This document shows, in pieces, positions 53,175-62,326 of a stretch of DNA of 64,000 nucleotides. The position numbers and the translations under genes are program-made. Every line of letters begins with the position of its first letter. Position 1 is the first letter of the stretch. The stretch is from an uncultured Tateyamaria sp. (GTDB taxonomy: Bacteria > Pseudomonadota > Alphaproteobacteria > Rhodobacterales > Rhodobacteraceae), in the NCBI RefSeq assembly GCF_947503045.1, contig NZ_CANNCF010000002.1, forward strand, positions 589,501 to 653,500, read 5' to 3'. The notes beneath the pieces are model-generated. The model was not told the DNA's origin. It did no database searches and saw only the letters and a list, made by a program, of their open reading frames with translations.

Positions 53175-54032
53175 ATGACTAAGACATTGCTTTCCTTCGG
53201 ACATGGATTTTCGGCCCGCGCGCTGAGCAAGCTGCTGTTGCCGCAAGGCTGGCGCATCATCGGCACCACGCGCAGCGCTGACAAGGCTGAGGCCCTGGCG
53301 GCCACTGGGGTCGAGCCGCTGATCTTTCCCGGCAGCGATATGAAGGAAGCGCTGGCGCAGGCCACGCACCTGCTGATCTCGGCCGGACCGGACGCCGATG
53401 GTGATCCTGTCTTGCGCGAGGTCGGCGATCTGATTGCGGATCATGCCGGTGGATTCGAATGGGCCGGGTATCTGTCGACGACCGGCGTTTACGGCGATCA
53501 CCGGGGGGGGTGGGTGGACGAAACTGCAGCCCTGACCCCGGCGACCAGACGCGGGCAATGGCGGGTCGAGGCCGAAGCCGCATGGGCTGCGATCCCAGAC
53601 CTGCCCCTGCACATCTTTCGCCTCGCAGGAATCTACGGCCACGGCCGTGGCCCGTTTGCCAAGGTGCGCGGCGGCACGGCGCGCCGGATCATCAAGAAGG
53701 GTCAGGTGTTTTCCCGCATCCATGTCGATGACATCGCACAGGTGGTTGCTGCGTCGATTGCTCGGCCCAATCCGGGCGCGATCTATAACGTGTGCGACAA
53801 CGACCCCGCGCCGCCGCAGGACGTGATAGGTCATGCTGCCGACCTGCTTGGCCTGCCGCTGCCTCCAGCGGTGGATTTTGAAACCGCCGACATGACACCC
53901 ATGGCACGCAGTTTCTATGCCGAAAGCAAACGGGTCAAAAACGACCGGATCAGGGACGAATTGGGGGTGGACCTGCTCTATCCCACGTATCGGGAAGGGT
54001 TGGCTGCACTTTTGGCGCAGGAAACAGGCTAG
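53175..54032 (+). CDS. SDR/NAD(P)-dependent oxidoreductase, YeeZ-like
   Basis: The 285-residue protein has an unusual nucleotide loop (SFGHGFSARALSKLL) instead of GxxGxxG, followed by TTRSADKAEAL, YLSTTGVYGDHRGGWVDE and FSRIHVDDIAQVV, as in the YeeZ family of extended SDR-like proteins. The catalytic Tyr is in the TTGVYGD context. Its substrate is unknown. ATG 53175 is chosen; a TTG two codons upstream also opens the frame. Confidence 0.82.
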   Translation: MTKTLLSFGHGFSARALSKLLLPQGWRIIGTTRSADKAEALAATGVEPLIFPGSDMKEALAQATHLLISAGPDADGDPVLREVGDLIADHAGGFEWAGYLSTTGVYGDHRGGWVDETAALTPATRRGQWRVEAEAAWAAIPDLPLHIFRLAGIYGHGRGPFAKVRGGTARRIIKKGQVFSRIHVDDIAQVVAASIARPNPGAIYNVCDNDPAPPQDVIGHAADLLGLPLPPAVDFETADMTPMARSFYAESKRVKNDRIRDELGVDLLYPTYREGLAALLAQETG

Positions 54033-54050
54033 GACCGGAACGCGAGCGTA

Positions 54051-54710
54051 TCAGGCAGATTGCCGTTGCCCTGTGGCCCGGTAGATCACGGCGCCAAGCA
54101 GACCAAACACAACCAGCAGGCCAAGCGCTGTGCCCGCATTGACCACATAAAACATAGCCCGTTCGGGCAGTTCGAGGTTGTTCAGGAACGGATACGGCAA
54201 CCCGCTGGTGACCGATCCGACCGGGCGTTCGTTGAAACGCTGCACAAACAACTCGGCCCATGCCACATAGGCGCCGATGATCGCCATCAGGGGAAAAATC
54301 GCCCGCCAGACACGGCGAAACACTGCCCCGATGAACAACGCGTCAATGATCTGCAGCGCGGGGCCCAACCCGTGCAGGTAGTATTCCAGCCACCAGATGA
54401 TCGGACCACCATTGTTCACCAAGGCGGGGTCCGTCAGATAGAGCCGCCAATAGAGAAACACGACCATCACGTTCAGCACAGCGGTTGACATGGCGGTCAC
54501 CTCGTGTGCGCGGGTGATCCGCCGCTCGGTCCGGGCCAGCATCCGGCTGGCCGCATAAAACGACAGGAACAGTGCCCAGATGGTGAGGTAGCGGAACGGG
54601 CCGCCGGGGCCAGTCCAAGACCCGAACAGCATCTGGTAGAGGCAATAGCCCGCAGCCAAAAGAAACACGGTCCAGCGGTAGTACAGAACAGGACGGCTGT
54701 GGATGCTCAT
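54051..54710 (-). CDS. Pr6Pr-type six-helix membrane protein
   Basis: The 219-residue membrane protein has about six helices and the conserved TSGLPYPFLNNLE segment near the C-terminus, as in the Pr6Pr/FAR-17a-like family. No function is known to me for the bacterial members. ATG 54710 is chosen; a TTG six codons earlier also opens the frame. It lies 38 bases downstream of dxs in the same direction and may be co-transcribed with it. Confidence 0.75.
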   Translation of the reverse strand: MSIHSRPVLYYRWTVFLLAAGYCLYQMLFGSWTGPGGPFRYLTIWALFLSFYAASRMLARTERRITRAHEVTAMSTAVLNVMVVFLYWRLYLTDPALVNNGGPIIWWLEYYLHGLGPALQIIDALFIGAVFRRVWRAIFPLMAIIGAYVAWAELFVQRFNERPVGSVTSGLPYPFLNNLELPERAMFYVVNAGTALGLLVVFGLLGAVIYRATGQRQSA

Positions 54711-54748
54711 CCCCGCAGGTTGGCGCAAGCGCGCCGGTCGTGCAAGCC

Positions 54749-56677
54749 TCAGGCGCGTGCCTCGCCCAATGACGCCACGCCGAGCACACTCAGCACTTTG
54801 GCTTCAATCTGTTCGGCGTTCATGCCTGCAACGGCATACATATCCGCGGGGCTCGCCTGATCGATAAATGTGTCGGGAAACACCATAGAGCGGTATCTGA
54901 GGCCGCGATCAAACACGCCCTCCTCTGCCAAGAGCTGCGCCACATGGCTGCCAAAGCCGCCCACGGCCCCTTCCTCGATGGTGATCAGGGCGTCATGCCG
55001 TTCGGCCAGATCGAGGATCAGATCGCGGTCCAGCGGCTTGGCAAAGCGCGCATCGGCCACAGTCGGCGTGATCCCCTTGGCGCCCAGATTTTCGGCGGCT
55101 TTTTCGACTTCGGCAAGCCGCGTGCCAAAGCTGAGCAGGGCAACCCCTGTGCCTTCGCGGATCATGCGGCCCTTGCCGATCTCAAGCGGCGTGCCGCGTT
55201 CGGGCATCTCGACCCCCGTCCCCTCGCCACGCGGAAAACGGAATGCGATGGGGCCATCGTCATGGGCCGCAGCCGTCGCAACCATATGCGCCAATTCGGC
55301 TTCGTCCGCCGCAGCCATCACTACAAAGCCCGGCAGGTTGGCAAGGTAGGCGACGTCGAACGCACCTGCATGGGTCGCACCATCGGCCCCGACGAGGCCT
55401 GCCCGATCTATGGCGAATCGGACGGGCAAACGCTGGATCGCCACATCATGCACCACCTGGTCGTAGCCGCGCTGTAAAAAGGTCGAATAGATTGCGCAGA
55501 ACGGTTTCATCCCGCCAGCCGCCAAGGCCGCGGAAAAGGTGACCCCGTGCTGTTCGGCGATACCCACGTCGAAACAGCGGCTGGGATAGCGTTCGGCAAA
55601 GAGGTTGAGGCCCGTGCCATCCGGCATCGCCGCAGTCACTGCACATACCTTGTCATCGGCCTGCGCCTCTTTGATCAGGTGTTGCGCGAACACCGAAGTA
55701 TAGCTGGGCGCGTTGCTGGGTGATTTCTTTTGCGCGCCGGTCACCACGTCGAATTTTGCCGTCGCGTGACCCTTGTCGCGGGCAGTTTCAGCAGGCGCGT
55801 AGCCTTTGCCCTTTTTGGTCAGCACGTGGATCAGGATCGGCCCGGTCGCGCGTGTCTTGACGGTGCGCAGAACCGGCAGCAGCTGGTCCATATCATGCCC
55901 GTCTATGGGACCGAGATAGCTGAAGCCCAATTCCTCGAACAATGTACCGCCCACGGCCATGCCCTTGAGCATCTCCTTGGCCCGTTTCGCACCCTCGCGG
56001 AACGGTTCGGGCAGCATGCTGACGGCACCTTTGGCTGCCGCCTTGAGATCGTGGAACGGGTTCTGCGCATAAAGGCGCGACAGGTACGATGACATCGCGC
56101 CCACGGGCGGCGCAATCGACATCTCGTTGTCGTTGAGGATCACTATCAGGCGCTTGCCGAGGTGGCCTGCGTTGTTCATCGCCTCATAGGCCATGCCCGC
56201 ACTCATCGACCCGTCGCCAATCACCGCAATCGCATCGCCGGTGCCCTCGGGCGGCGTGCCGCCCAGATCACGCGCCACGGCAAAACCGAGGGCGGCACTG
56301 ATCGAGGTCGAGGAATGGGCCGCTCCAAACGGGTCATAGGGCGACTCGGATCGCTTGGTGAATCCGCTCAGGCCATCCTTCATCCGCAGGGTGCGGATAC
56401 GGTCGCGCCGTTCGGTGAGGATCTTATGCGGATAGCATTGGTGGCCTACGTCCCAGATCAGCTTGTCCCGGGGCGTGTCAAACACCGCGTGCAAGGCGAC
56501 GGTCAGTTCCACCACACCCAGACCCGCGCCCAGATGCCCACCGGTGACCGACACCGCCGAGACCGTCTCGGCCCGCACCTCATCTGCGATCTGGCGCAGT
56601 TGCGTATCCGAGAACCGTTTAAGGTCGGCAGGGCGCTGAACCGTATCCAACAGCGGGGTCTTTGGGGCGTCAGTCAT
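54749..56677 (-). CDS. dxs: 1-deoxy-D-xylulose-5-phosphate synthase
   Basis: The 642-residue thiamine-diphosphate enzyme catalyses the first step of the MEP isoprenoid pathway, joining pyruvate and glyceraldehyde-3-phosphate. Landmarks are [35 protein letters not shown], the ThDP motif [26 protein letters not shown], and in the second half [17 protein letters not shown] and [21 protein letters not shown]. Length is normal. It follows ispA by nine bases in one operon, matching the isoprenoid role. Confidence 0.96.
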   Translation of the reverse strand: MTDAPKTPLLDTVQRPADLKRFSDTQLRQIADEVRAETVSAVSVTGGHLGAGLGVVELTVALHAVFDTPRDKLIWDVGHQCYPHKILTERRDRIRTLRMKDGLSGFTKRSESPYDPFGAAHSSTSISAALGFAVARDLGGTPPEGTGDAIAVIGDGSMSAGMAYEAMNNAGHLGKRLIVILNDNEMSIAPPVGAMSSYLSRLYAQNPFHDLKAAAKGAVSMLPEPFREGAKRAKEMLKGMAVGGTLFEELGFSYLGPIDGHDMDQLLPVLRTVKTRATGPILIHVLTKKGKGYAPAETARDKGHATAKFDVVTGAQKKSPSNAPSYTSVFAQHLIKEAQADDKVCAVTAAMPDGTGLNLFAERYPSRCFDVGIAEQHGVTFSAALAAGGMKPFCAIYSTFLQRGYDQVVHDVAIQRLPVRFAIDRAGLVGADGATHAGAFDVAYLANLPGFVVMAAADEAELAHMVATAAAHDDGPIAFRFPRGEGTGVEMPERGTPLEIGKGRMIREGTGVALLSFGTRLAEVEKAAENLGAKGITPTVADARFAKPLDRDLILDLAERHDALITIEEGAVGGFGSHVAQLLAEEGVFDRGLRYRSMVFPDTFIDQASPADMYAVAGMNAEQIEAKVLSVLGVASLGEARA

Positions 56678-56686
56678 ATCCGTCTT

Positions 56687-57553
56687 TCACGTCTTGCGGG
56701 TCACGACAAAGCGGGCGGCATCCCGCAATATGTCTGCTTTTCCCTGATACACACTTAATGCATCACAGGCCTCAGTCACCAGCGCATCGGCGCGGCGTAT
56801 CGCCTCGTCCAACCCCAGAAGGGAGACAAACGTGGCCTTGCCTGCGTCCGCATCCTTGCCCGTGGCCTTGCCGAGCGTGGCCGCATCACTGGTCACATCG
56901 AGCACATCGTCAGCGATCTGAAAGGCGAGTCCCAGCGCGCGGGCATAGGCCTGCAAAGGGACAAGGTCGGCTTCAGCCATGCGCGCACCGGCGGCGGCGG
57001 CCCATTCAATCAGCGCCCCGGTCTTGCCGCGTTGCAGGGCGGTGATTTCACTCAAAGTCAGCGGGGTGGTGGCCGTCTCGGCCGCAATATCAAGGGCCTG
57101 ACCCATCACCATGCCTTGCGCGCCCGAAGCGCGGGCCAGAGACAGCGCGAGATCAGCGCGCACCTCACCACTGCCCACTTGTGGCGCCGTCACCAGTTCA
57201 AAGGCCAACGTCTGCAGAGCGTCACCCGCCAGTACGGCCGTCGCTTCATCCCATTTGACATGGACGGTGGGCGCACCCCGGCGCAGGTCGTCATCATCCA
57301 TGCACGGCAGATCGTCATGGACCAGCGAATAGGCATGCAACGCCTCGATTCCGCACGCTGGCCAGATCGCCCGATCCGGGTCGATCCCATGCAGCCGCGC
57401 GCTTTCCAGCACCATGAACCCGCGCAGGCGTTTGCCGCCAAGGGTCGCATGCGCCATCGCATGGATCACGGGCAGATCGCCCATGTCGCCAAGAACGGCA
57501 TCAAACTGCGCCTGAATGGCACGGCCTGCTTCTTTCAGACGGTCGTGGAACAC
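56687..57553 (-). CDS. ispA: Farnesyl/geranylgeranyl diphosphate synthase
   Basis: This 288-residue all-helical prenyltransferase condenses isopentenyl diphosphate with allylic diphosphates. The first Asp-rich motif is DDLPCMDDDDLRRG (Asp80-Asp86 region), the second FQIADDVLD (211-219). GGKRLRGF at 39-46 binds pyrophosphate. The chain-length region before the first motif (HAYSLVHDD) fits short products (farnesyl). It lies in the order xseB-ispA-dxs that is standard in Proteobacteria. Confidence 0.94.
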   Translation of the reverse strand: MFHDRLKEAGRAIQAQFDAVLGDMGDLPVIHAMAHATLGGKRLRGFMVLESARLHGIDPDRAIWPACGIEALHAYSLVHDDLPCMDDDDLRRGAPTVHVKWDEATAVLAGDALQTLAFELVTAPQVGSGEVRADLALSLARASGAQGMVMGQALDIAAETATTPLTLSEITALQRGKTGALIEWAAAAGARMAEADLVPLQAYARALGLAFQIADDVLDVTSDAATLGKATGKDADAGKATFVSLLGLDEAIRRADALVTEACDALSVYQGKADILRDAARFVVTRKT

Positions 57554-57555
57554 GT

Positions 57556-57798
57556 TCAGAGGTCGCTGACCGGCTTGAGACCCGTGGGATTGCCGTCGCC
57601 ATCCAGCGTGATGGCAGCCACCTTTTCCTCGGCCTCTTTCAGCTTGGTCTCGCAGCGCGCCTTGAGCGCCGCCCCGCGTTCATAAAGTGTGATCGAAGCA
57701 TCCAGCGCCACGTCACCCCGTTCCAGCTGGCCCAACACCTGTTCCAGTTCGGCCATCGCCTCTTCAAAGCTCATTTCGTCTACGGGGCGATCAGTCAT
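57556..57798 (-). CDS. xseB: Exodeoxyribonuclease VII small subunit
   Basis: The 80-residue protein has the XseB pattern SFEEAMAELEQVLGQLERGDVALDASITLYERGAALKARCETKL, a two-helix bundle that binds the large subunit (XseA is not in the window). ATG 57798 overlaps the HDAC-like gene stop (ATGA). The longer frame to 57840 lies inside that gene. It is immediately upstream of ispA with a two-base gap. Confidence 0.94.
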   Translation of the reverse strand: MTDRPVDEMSFEEAMAELEQVLGQLERGDVALDASITLYERGAALKARCETKLKEAEEKVAAITLDGDGNPTGLKPVSDL

Positions 57799-58733
57799 GT
57801 GGCGGCCTTTATCAGCGATTGAACATGGGCGCGGGCACATGAGGCGAGCGCATCCAGATCATAGCCGCCTTCCAAAACTGATACCACCCGGCCCTCGCAC
57901 AGGGTTTGTGCAGTTTGTGTGATCAGGTCGGTGAGGTCTGCATAGGTGTCTGCCGTCCAGTTGAGCTGTGCGAGCGGGTCGTCCTGATGGGCGTCAAAAC
58001 CAGCCGAGATCAGGATCAGTTCGGGGTGGTGTTTGATCAGCGCAGGCACAACCAGCCGCTCATATTCGGCGATGGCGTGATGGCCGTCAGTATGGGGGGC
58101 AAGCGGGATATTGAGCACTGTGCCGTGCGGGCCACGGTCCGACGCCGCGCCCGTCCCGGGCCACAGCGGCATCTGCTGGGACGTGATGACCAGCGCACGC
58201 GGATCATCCTGCAACAGGGCCTGCGTTCCATTGCCGTGATGTACGTCGAAATCGACAACCGCGACACGGGACAAGCCGCGCACCTCAAGCGCATGTTTGG
58301 CCGCTATGGCCACATTGCCAAAGATGCAAAACCCCATGGGCAGATCTTGTTCGGCATGGTGCCCCGGCGGGCGCATCGCGACAAAGGCGTTCCGGGCGGC
58401 ACCATCCAGAACCATGTCCACCGCCTTGACCGCCCCACCTGCCGCACGCCAGATCGCGTTTTCAGAGGTCGGGCACAGGAAGGTTTCAGCATCGGTTTCC
58501 CGGTCAAGCCCGGCATAGCCGTCCGCAGGTATCTTGGAGCGCACAGTGTCAATGTAGTTCTGCGGATGGCAAAGAGCGATGGACGCATCCTCTGCCAGGG
58601 GTGGGTCGACGCGCAAAAGGTCCAAATCCGCAAGCGCACGCTGGATATAGGCCAACCGCGCCACCTGTTCTGGCATGCCCGGCGGGTTGACGTGCAACAG
58701 ACCATCGGCGTGGGTAAGAAGCGCAGTGGTCAT
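57795..58733 (-). CDS. Histone deacetylase-like amidohydrolase
   Basis: The 312-residue zinc enzyme has the HDAC fold: RPPGHHAEQD (His125, His126), DFDVHHGNG (Asp161, Asp163, His165), GFDAHQDDP (Asp247) and a terminal LEGGYD. All catalytic residues are intact. Bacterial members deacetylate acetylpolyamines or other small amides; with no histone here, a polyamine or protein substrate is more likely. It overlaps xseB by four bases, so it is expressed with the isoprenoid operon. Confidence 0.93.
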   Translation of the reverse strand: MTTALLTHADGLLHVNPPGMPEQVARLAYIQRALADLDLLRVDPPLAEDASIALCHPQNYIDTVRSKIPADGYAGLDRETDAETFLCPTSENAIWRAAGGAVKAVDMVLDGAARNAFVAMRPPGHHAEQDLPMGFCIFGNVAIAAKHALEVRGLSRVAVVDFDVHHGNGTQALLQDDPRALVITSQQMPLWPGTGAASDRGPHGTVLNIPLAPHTDGHHAIAEYERLVVPALIKHHPELILISAGFDAHQDDPLAQLNWTADTYADLTDLITQTAQTLCEGRVVSVLEGGYDLDALASCARAHVQSLIKAAT

Positions 58734-58769
58734 CGCTTCATTGTTCCAAAAATATGCAAACTCGACATC

Positions 58770-59471
58770 TCAGTCGGGTGCCAGCATGTACCCGGCACCG
58801 CGTACCGTTTGCAGATAGCGAGGTTGCTTGGGGTCGGCCTCGATCTTGCGCCTGAGCCGGGTGATCTGCACGTCCACTGCGCGTTCCTGCGCCTGACCAC
58901 GATCGCGGCCCAGATCCTCGACCAGCTTGGCGCGGGTGATGGCCTCGCCCGGCGTGGCCGAGAAAATCTTCATCAATTGCATCTCGGTGGCAGTGAGCCG
59001 AATGAGGTCCGGGCCCTGCCACAACTCGCCGCGCTCCATGTCATAGCGGATTGGGCCGAGGGACAGGATCTTGGGCGTGGCCTCGGCCTCGTCAATCTCG
59101 GGCACGCGGCGCAGAATCGCGTTGATGCGCAACAAGAGTTCCTTCGGCTCGAACGGTTTGGGCAGGTAGTCGTCGGCACCCGCCTCCAGCCCTTCGATCC
59201 GGTTTTCGGTATCGCCCTTGGCGGTCAGCAGCAGGATGGGCGTGGCATGGGTCTCGCGCAGGGCACGACACAGGCTCAGCCCGTCCTCGCCCGGCATCAT
59301 CACATCCAGCACGATCATATCGAAATCGAGACCCGCCAAAATGCGGCGCGCATGTTCAGCGCTGCGCGCAGAGGTCACCAGAAACCCGTTCCGCATCAGG
59401 AACTTCTGCAAAAGTGTCCTGATACGTTCGTCGTCATCCACGATCAGCAGATGGGCATCAAATGTGGTCAT
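58770..59471 (-). CDS. petR: OmpR-family response regulator PetR
   Basis: The 233-residue protein has a receiver domain with the phospho-acceptor Asp56 (FDMIVLDVMMPGEDG) and acidic pocket at residues 12-14, then a winged-helix DNA-binding domain (LGRDRGQAQERAVDVQITRLRRKIEADP). Gene order and partner match petP-petR of Rhodobacter capsulatus, which is needed for cytochrome bc1 production. There is no sensor kinase gene nearby. The start overlaps the petP stop (ATGA). Confidence 0.88.
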   Translation of the reverse strand: MTTFDAHLLIVDDDERIRTLLQKFLMRNGFLVTSARSAEHARRILAGLDFDMIVLDVMMPGEDGLSLCRALRETHATPILLLTAKGDTENRIEGLEAGADDYLPKPFEPKELLLRINAILRRVPEIDEAEATPKILSLGPIRYDMERGELWQGPDLIRLTATEMQLMKIFSATPGEAITRAKLVEDLGRDRGQAQERAVDVQITRLRRKIEADPKQPRYLQTVRGAGYMLAPD

Positions 59472-59980
59472 GCGCCGCTCTCCTTCAGACGTGTGTAGGC
59501 GCGTTGCATTTCGCTGTCCATCATCGCCTCCAGCACCTGACGGAAACCCGCCACAGCTTCGGGGCCCGCATCGCGGAAGGCCGCGCGCATCCGGGCGCGT
59601 TGCGCATCCGACAGGCGCCCTTCGAGGGTGCGGCCCTCATCCGTGAGGTACAAGTGCCGCTCGCGCTTGTCGACGCGGCCCACCCGGCTTTCCACCAGTC
59701 CATCTGAAATCAGCGTGCGCAGCACCCGGTTCAGTGACTGTTTCGTGACCCCCAGAATGTTGAGCAGATTGTTGACCGTCGTGCCCGGCGCGCGGTTGAT
59801 GAAGTGGATGGCGCGGTGATGGGCGCGCCCATAGGCCATGTCGGCAAGAATGCGATCAGGATCGGCGGTAAAACCCCGATAGGCAAAGAACATCGCCTCG
59901 ATCCCCTGACGCAATTGTTCGTCCGTCAGGAACAGCAGGTTTTCCCCGCTGATCGCGGCACTTGGGCGTCCGTCGGCCAT
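59468..59980 (-). CDS. petP: MarR-family transcriptional regulator PetP
   Basis: The 170-residue winged-helix protein carries ADMAYGRAHHRAIHFINRAPG, the recognition-helix region LLNILGVTKQSLNRVLRTLISDGLV and the wing VDKRERHLYLTDEG. It pairs with petR as in Rhodobacter capsulatus. ATG 59980 follows GGGGACAG; the frame is open to 60142 but the extra 54 residues look unlike protein. It is divergent from ilvE over 152 bases that hold symmetric repeats. Confidence 0.88.
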   Translation of the reverse strand: MADGRPSAAISGENLLFLTDEQLRQGIEAMFFAYRGFTADPDRILADMAYGRAHHRAIHFINRAPGTTVNNLLNILGVTKQSLNRVLRTLISDGLVESRVGRVDKRERHLYLTDEGRTLEGRLSDAQRARMRAAFRDAGPEAVAGFRQVLEAMMDSEMQRAYTRLKESGA

Positions 59981-60071
59981 TCTGTCCCCATTGGTTTTGT
60001 GATCGTTTTGCGGGCAGTTTAAGTCAGCCTTGTTGACATTCCAAGAGCGAAGCGATATCGAATCGCAGGTT

Positions 60072-60110
60072 TTGCGCAACTTTGTGTCCGTTTCGGACTT
60101 ATTTGCGCAA
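60072..60110. promoter_or_regulatory. Symmetric repeat array between petP and ilvE
   Basis: Two copies of the palindrome TTGCGCAA (60072-60079 and 60103-60110) are centred 31 bases apart, about three helical turns. Midway between them lies GTCCG-ttt-CGGAC (60086-60098). The whole 39-base array is symmetric and ends 22 bases before the ilvE ATG. TTGC..GCAA is a MarR-like half-site pattern, so PetP binding is possible. Confidence 0.6.
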
Positions 60111-60132
60111 TTTTCGGAAACAGGAGGCTGAC

Positions 60133-60999
60133 ATGGCAGCATATGATGATCGTGACGGGAAAATCTGGATGGACGGCCAGATGGTCGATTGGCGCAGTGC
60201 CAATGTCCACATCCTCAGCCATGCCATGCACTATGCCAGTTCCGTGTTTGAGGGCGAGCGGGCCTATAACGGCAAAATCTTCCTCAGCCGCAAACACTCC
60301 GAGCGTCTGCACTTTTCGGCCGGAGAACTGGACTTCCAGATCCCCTATACCGTGGACGAGATCGAAGCCGCCAAGCAGGAGGTGCTGACTGCCCAGGGCC
60401 TCACGGACGCCTATGTGCGCGCCGTTGCCTGGCGCGGTGCGGGCGAAGACATGGGTGTCTCCTCTGCCCGCAACCCGGTCCATCTGGCCATCGCGGCCTG
60501 GGAATGGGGCAGCTACTATGGCGACGCCAAGATGAAGGGCGCCAAGATCGACATCGCCAAGTGGAAGCGCCCCAGCCCGGAAACCATCCCCGTGCACGCC
60601 AAGGCCGCAGGCCTTTACATGATCTGCACCACCTCCAAACACGCCGCCGAGGCCAAAGGCTGTTCGGACGCGCTGTTCATGGATTATCGCGGCTATGTGG
60701 CTGAATGCACCGGCGCCAACATCTTTTTCGTTAAGGACGGCGAGGTGCATACCCCCAAGGCCGACGTGTTCCTGAATGGCCTCACACGCCAGACCGTCAT
60801 CGGCATGCTTAAAGATCGGCAGATCAAGGTGCACGAGCGGGTCATCATGCCCGAAGAACTGGAAGGGTTCGAGCAGTGCTGGCTGACCGGCACCGCCGCC
60901 GAAGTGACCCCCGTGGGCCAGATTGCCGACTACAATTTCGAGGTCGGATCGATCACCCGCGAGATTGCCGAAAGCTATGAACAGCTGGTGCGCAGCTAG
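60133..60999 (+). CDS. ilvE: Branched-chain amino acid aminotransferase
   Basis: The 288-residue class IV PLP enzyme transaminates Leu, Ile and Val. Landmarks are ANVHILSHAMHYASSVFEGERAY, the PLP lysine in PVHAKAAGLYM, ALFMDYRGYVAECTGANIFF and ADVFLNGLTRQTVI, followed by CWLTGTAAEVTPV. ATG 60133 follows AGGAGG. The gene is divergent from petP and is followed by an NTF2-like gene after a five-base gap. Confidence 0.94.
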   Translation: MAAYDDRDGKIWMDGQMVDWRSANVHILSHAMHYASSVFEGERAYNGKIFLSRKHSERLHFSAGELDFQIPYTVDEIEAAKQEVLTAQGLTDAYVRAVAWRGAGEDMGVSSARNPVHLAIAAWEWGSYYGDAKMKGAKIDIAKWKRPSPETIPVHAKAAGLYMICTTSKHAAEAKGCSDALFMDYRGYVAECTGANIFFVKDGEVHTPKADVFLNGLTRQTVIGMLKDRQIKVHERVIMPEELEGFEQCWLTGTAAEVTPVGQIADYNFEVGSITREIAESYEQLVRS

Positions 61000-61004
61000 G
61001 CCCC

Positions 61005-61346
61005 GTGGACTTTGACGCCTTTGCCGAGGCGTGGGAGGCCGCATGGAACTCCCACGACCTTGACCGCATCCTCGCCCACTATTCCGACGGCGTCACCTTT
61101 TGCTCGCATAAAGCGATGCGACTGGTCGGCACCGGAGAGTTGAACGGCAAAGCGGCCTTGCGCGCCTATTGGGCCAAGGCCCTCGCCGCGCAACCCGGCC
61201 TGTCATTCGTGGTGGTCGACGTGCTGCACGGGCACGGTATGCTGGTGATCACTTACCGCAACCAGCACGATGTTCTGGCCGCCGAAACCCTGCGCTTTGG
61301 CCCCGATGGTCTGGTGATCGAGGCGTCGGCCTGTCATCGCCCCTAA
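61005..61346 (+). CDS. NTF2/SnoaL-like small protein
   Basis: The 113-residue protein starts at GTG 61005 five bases after ilvE. The pattern FAEAWEAAWNSHDLDRILAHYSDGVTF and LRAYWAKALAAQP is typical of SnoaL/NTF2-fold domains, which serve as small-molecule enzymes or binding proteins. No catalytic residues can be assigned. It is probably co-transcribed with ilvE. Its stop overlaps the stop of the convergent EamA gene by three bases within CTAA. Confidence 0.78.
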   Translation: MDFDAFAEAWEAAWNSHDLDRILAHYSDGVTFCSHKAMRLVGTGELNGKAALRAYWAKALAAQPGLSFVVVDVLHGHGMLVITYRNQHDVLAAETLRFGPDGLVIEASACHRP

Positions 61347-62284
61347 CCCTTCGGGTCCGTCACGGACCGGGCCTTGCGCCGCTCCAGCCCCAGTTGGCGC
61401 TCACGCCAGATGATCAGCACACCGCCCAGCACGACGAGGGCGGCACCGGCCACCATGTTCAAGGTCGGCACCTCGGCAAAGATGAAGTAGCCGATGATCG
61501 CCGCAAAGATCAGTGACGCATAGTCGAAGGGGGCCAGCATCGATGCTCCGGCAAAGCGGTAGCTGGACGTGACTAGGATCTGCGCGACCCCGCCCACCAG
61601 ACCGGCACAGACCAGCAGAATGACGTCCGTGGTCGAGGGAACGATCCAGCCAAAGGGCAGGCTCAGCAGGCTAAGCAGCGTCGCCGTCAGCGAAAAGTAG
61701 AACACGATGGCGGCTGTATGTTCGGTCTTCACCAGGGTGCGGATATGGATCTGCACCAGCGCGCGCAGGATCGAGGCCCCCAACACCATCAACGCACCGG
61801 CTGTCCCAGCAGCGCCCAGCGTTTCGGCATCCACGCTCAGACGCGGCCAGATCACGATCATCACACCGACAAGGCCCAGCGCAACGGCGCTGATGCGAAA
61901 CAGGCGCACGGTTTCACCCAGCATCACCGCGGCAAGGATCACCGTGAACATAGGGGTCGCATAGCCGATGGCTGTCACTTCGGGCAGGGGCAGCAGCCCA
62001 AGACCGGCAAAGGTCAGCGCCATCGCCGTTGTGCCAAACAGGCCGCGCCAGATATGGCCCATCAGGTTCACGGGAATCAGGGCTTCGCGCAGGTCGCCAC
62101 GTTGCCAGATCCAGCCCAAGATAATCGGCATGGCAAAGAGGGAACGGAAGAACACGGCCTGCCCGGCAGGCACGGATTGCGTCGCCTCCTTGATCATGGC
62201 GGCCATTACCATGAACAAAAACACCGCCATCAGCTTGAGGGCGATGGCGGTGCCGGGTTTGTTCTGGGTCGAGGGCGCTAGCAT
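61343..62284 (-). CDS. EamA/DMT family transporter (second copy)
   Basis: The 313-residue protein has ten membrane helices in two EamA repeats, starting after a short N-terminal segment (MLAPSTQNKPGTAIALKLMA). Conserved parts are GQAVFFRSLFAMP, LPLPEVTAIGYATPMFTVILAAVMLGE and SMLAPFDYASLIFAAIIGYFIFAEVP. It is not closely similar to the EamA gene at 43.6-44.4 kb. The substrate is unknown. It reads in the same direction as the DM13 gene, 42 bases away. Confidence 0.88.
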   Translation of the reverse strand: MLAPSTQNKPGTAIALKLMAVFLFMVMAAMIKEATQSVPAGQAVFFRSLFAMPIILGWIWQRGDLREALIPVNLMGHIWRGLFGTTAMALTFAGLGLLPLPEVTAIGYATPMFTVILAAVMLGETVRLFRISAVALGLVGVMIVIWPRLSVDAETLGAAGTAGALMVLGASILRALVQIHIRTLVKTEHTAAIVFYFSLTATLLSLLSLPFGWIVPSTTDVILLVCAGLVGGVAQILVTSSYRFAGASMLAPFDYASLIFAAIIGYFIFAEVPTLNMVAGAALVVLGGVLIIWRERQLGLERRKARSVTDPKG

Positions 62285-62326
62285 GTCCCCCGACCCATGG
62301 AATGTTATGACTGCCTTGGCAAGGCG

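Noticed and set aside
57906-59498. 530-codon plus-strand frame opposite the HDAC-like gene and petR
   Set aside because: Both minus-strand genes have all catalytic or phospho-acceptor residues; the plus frame spans two unrelated genes and is a shadow.
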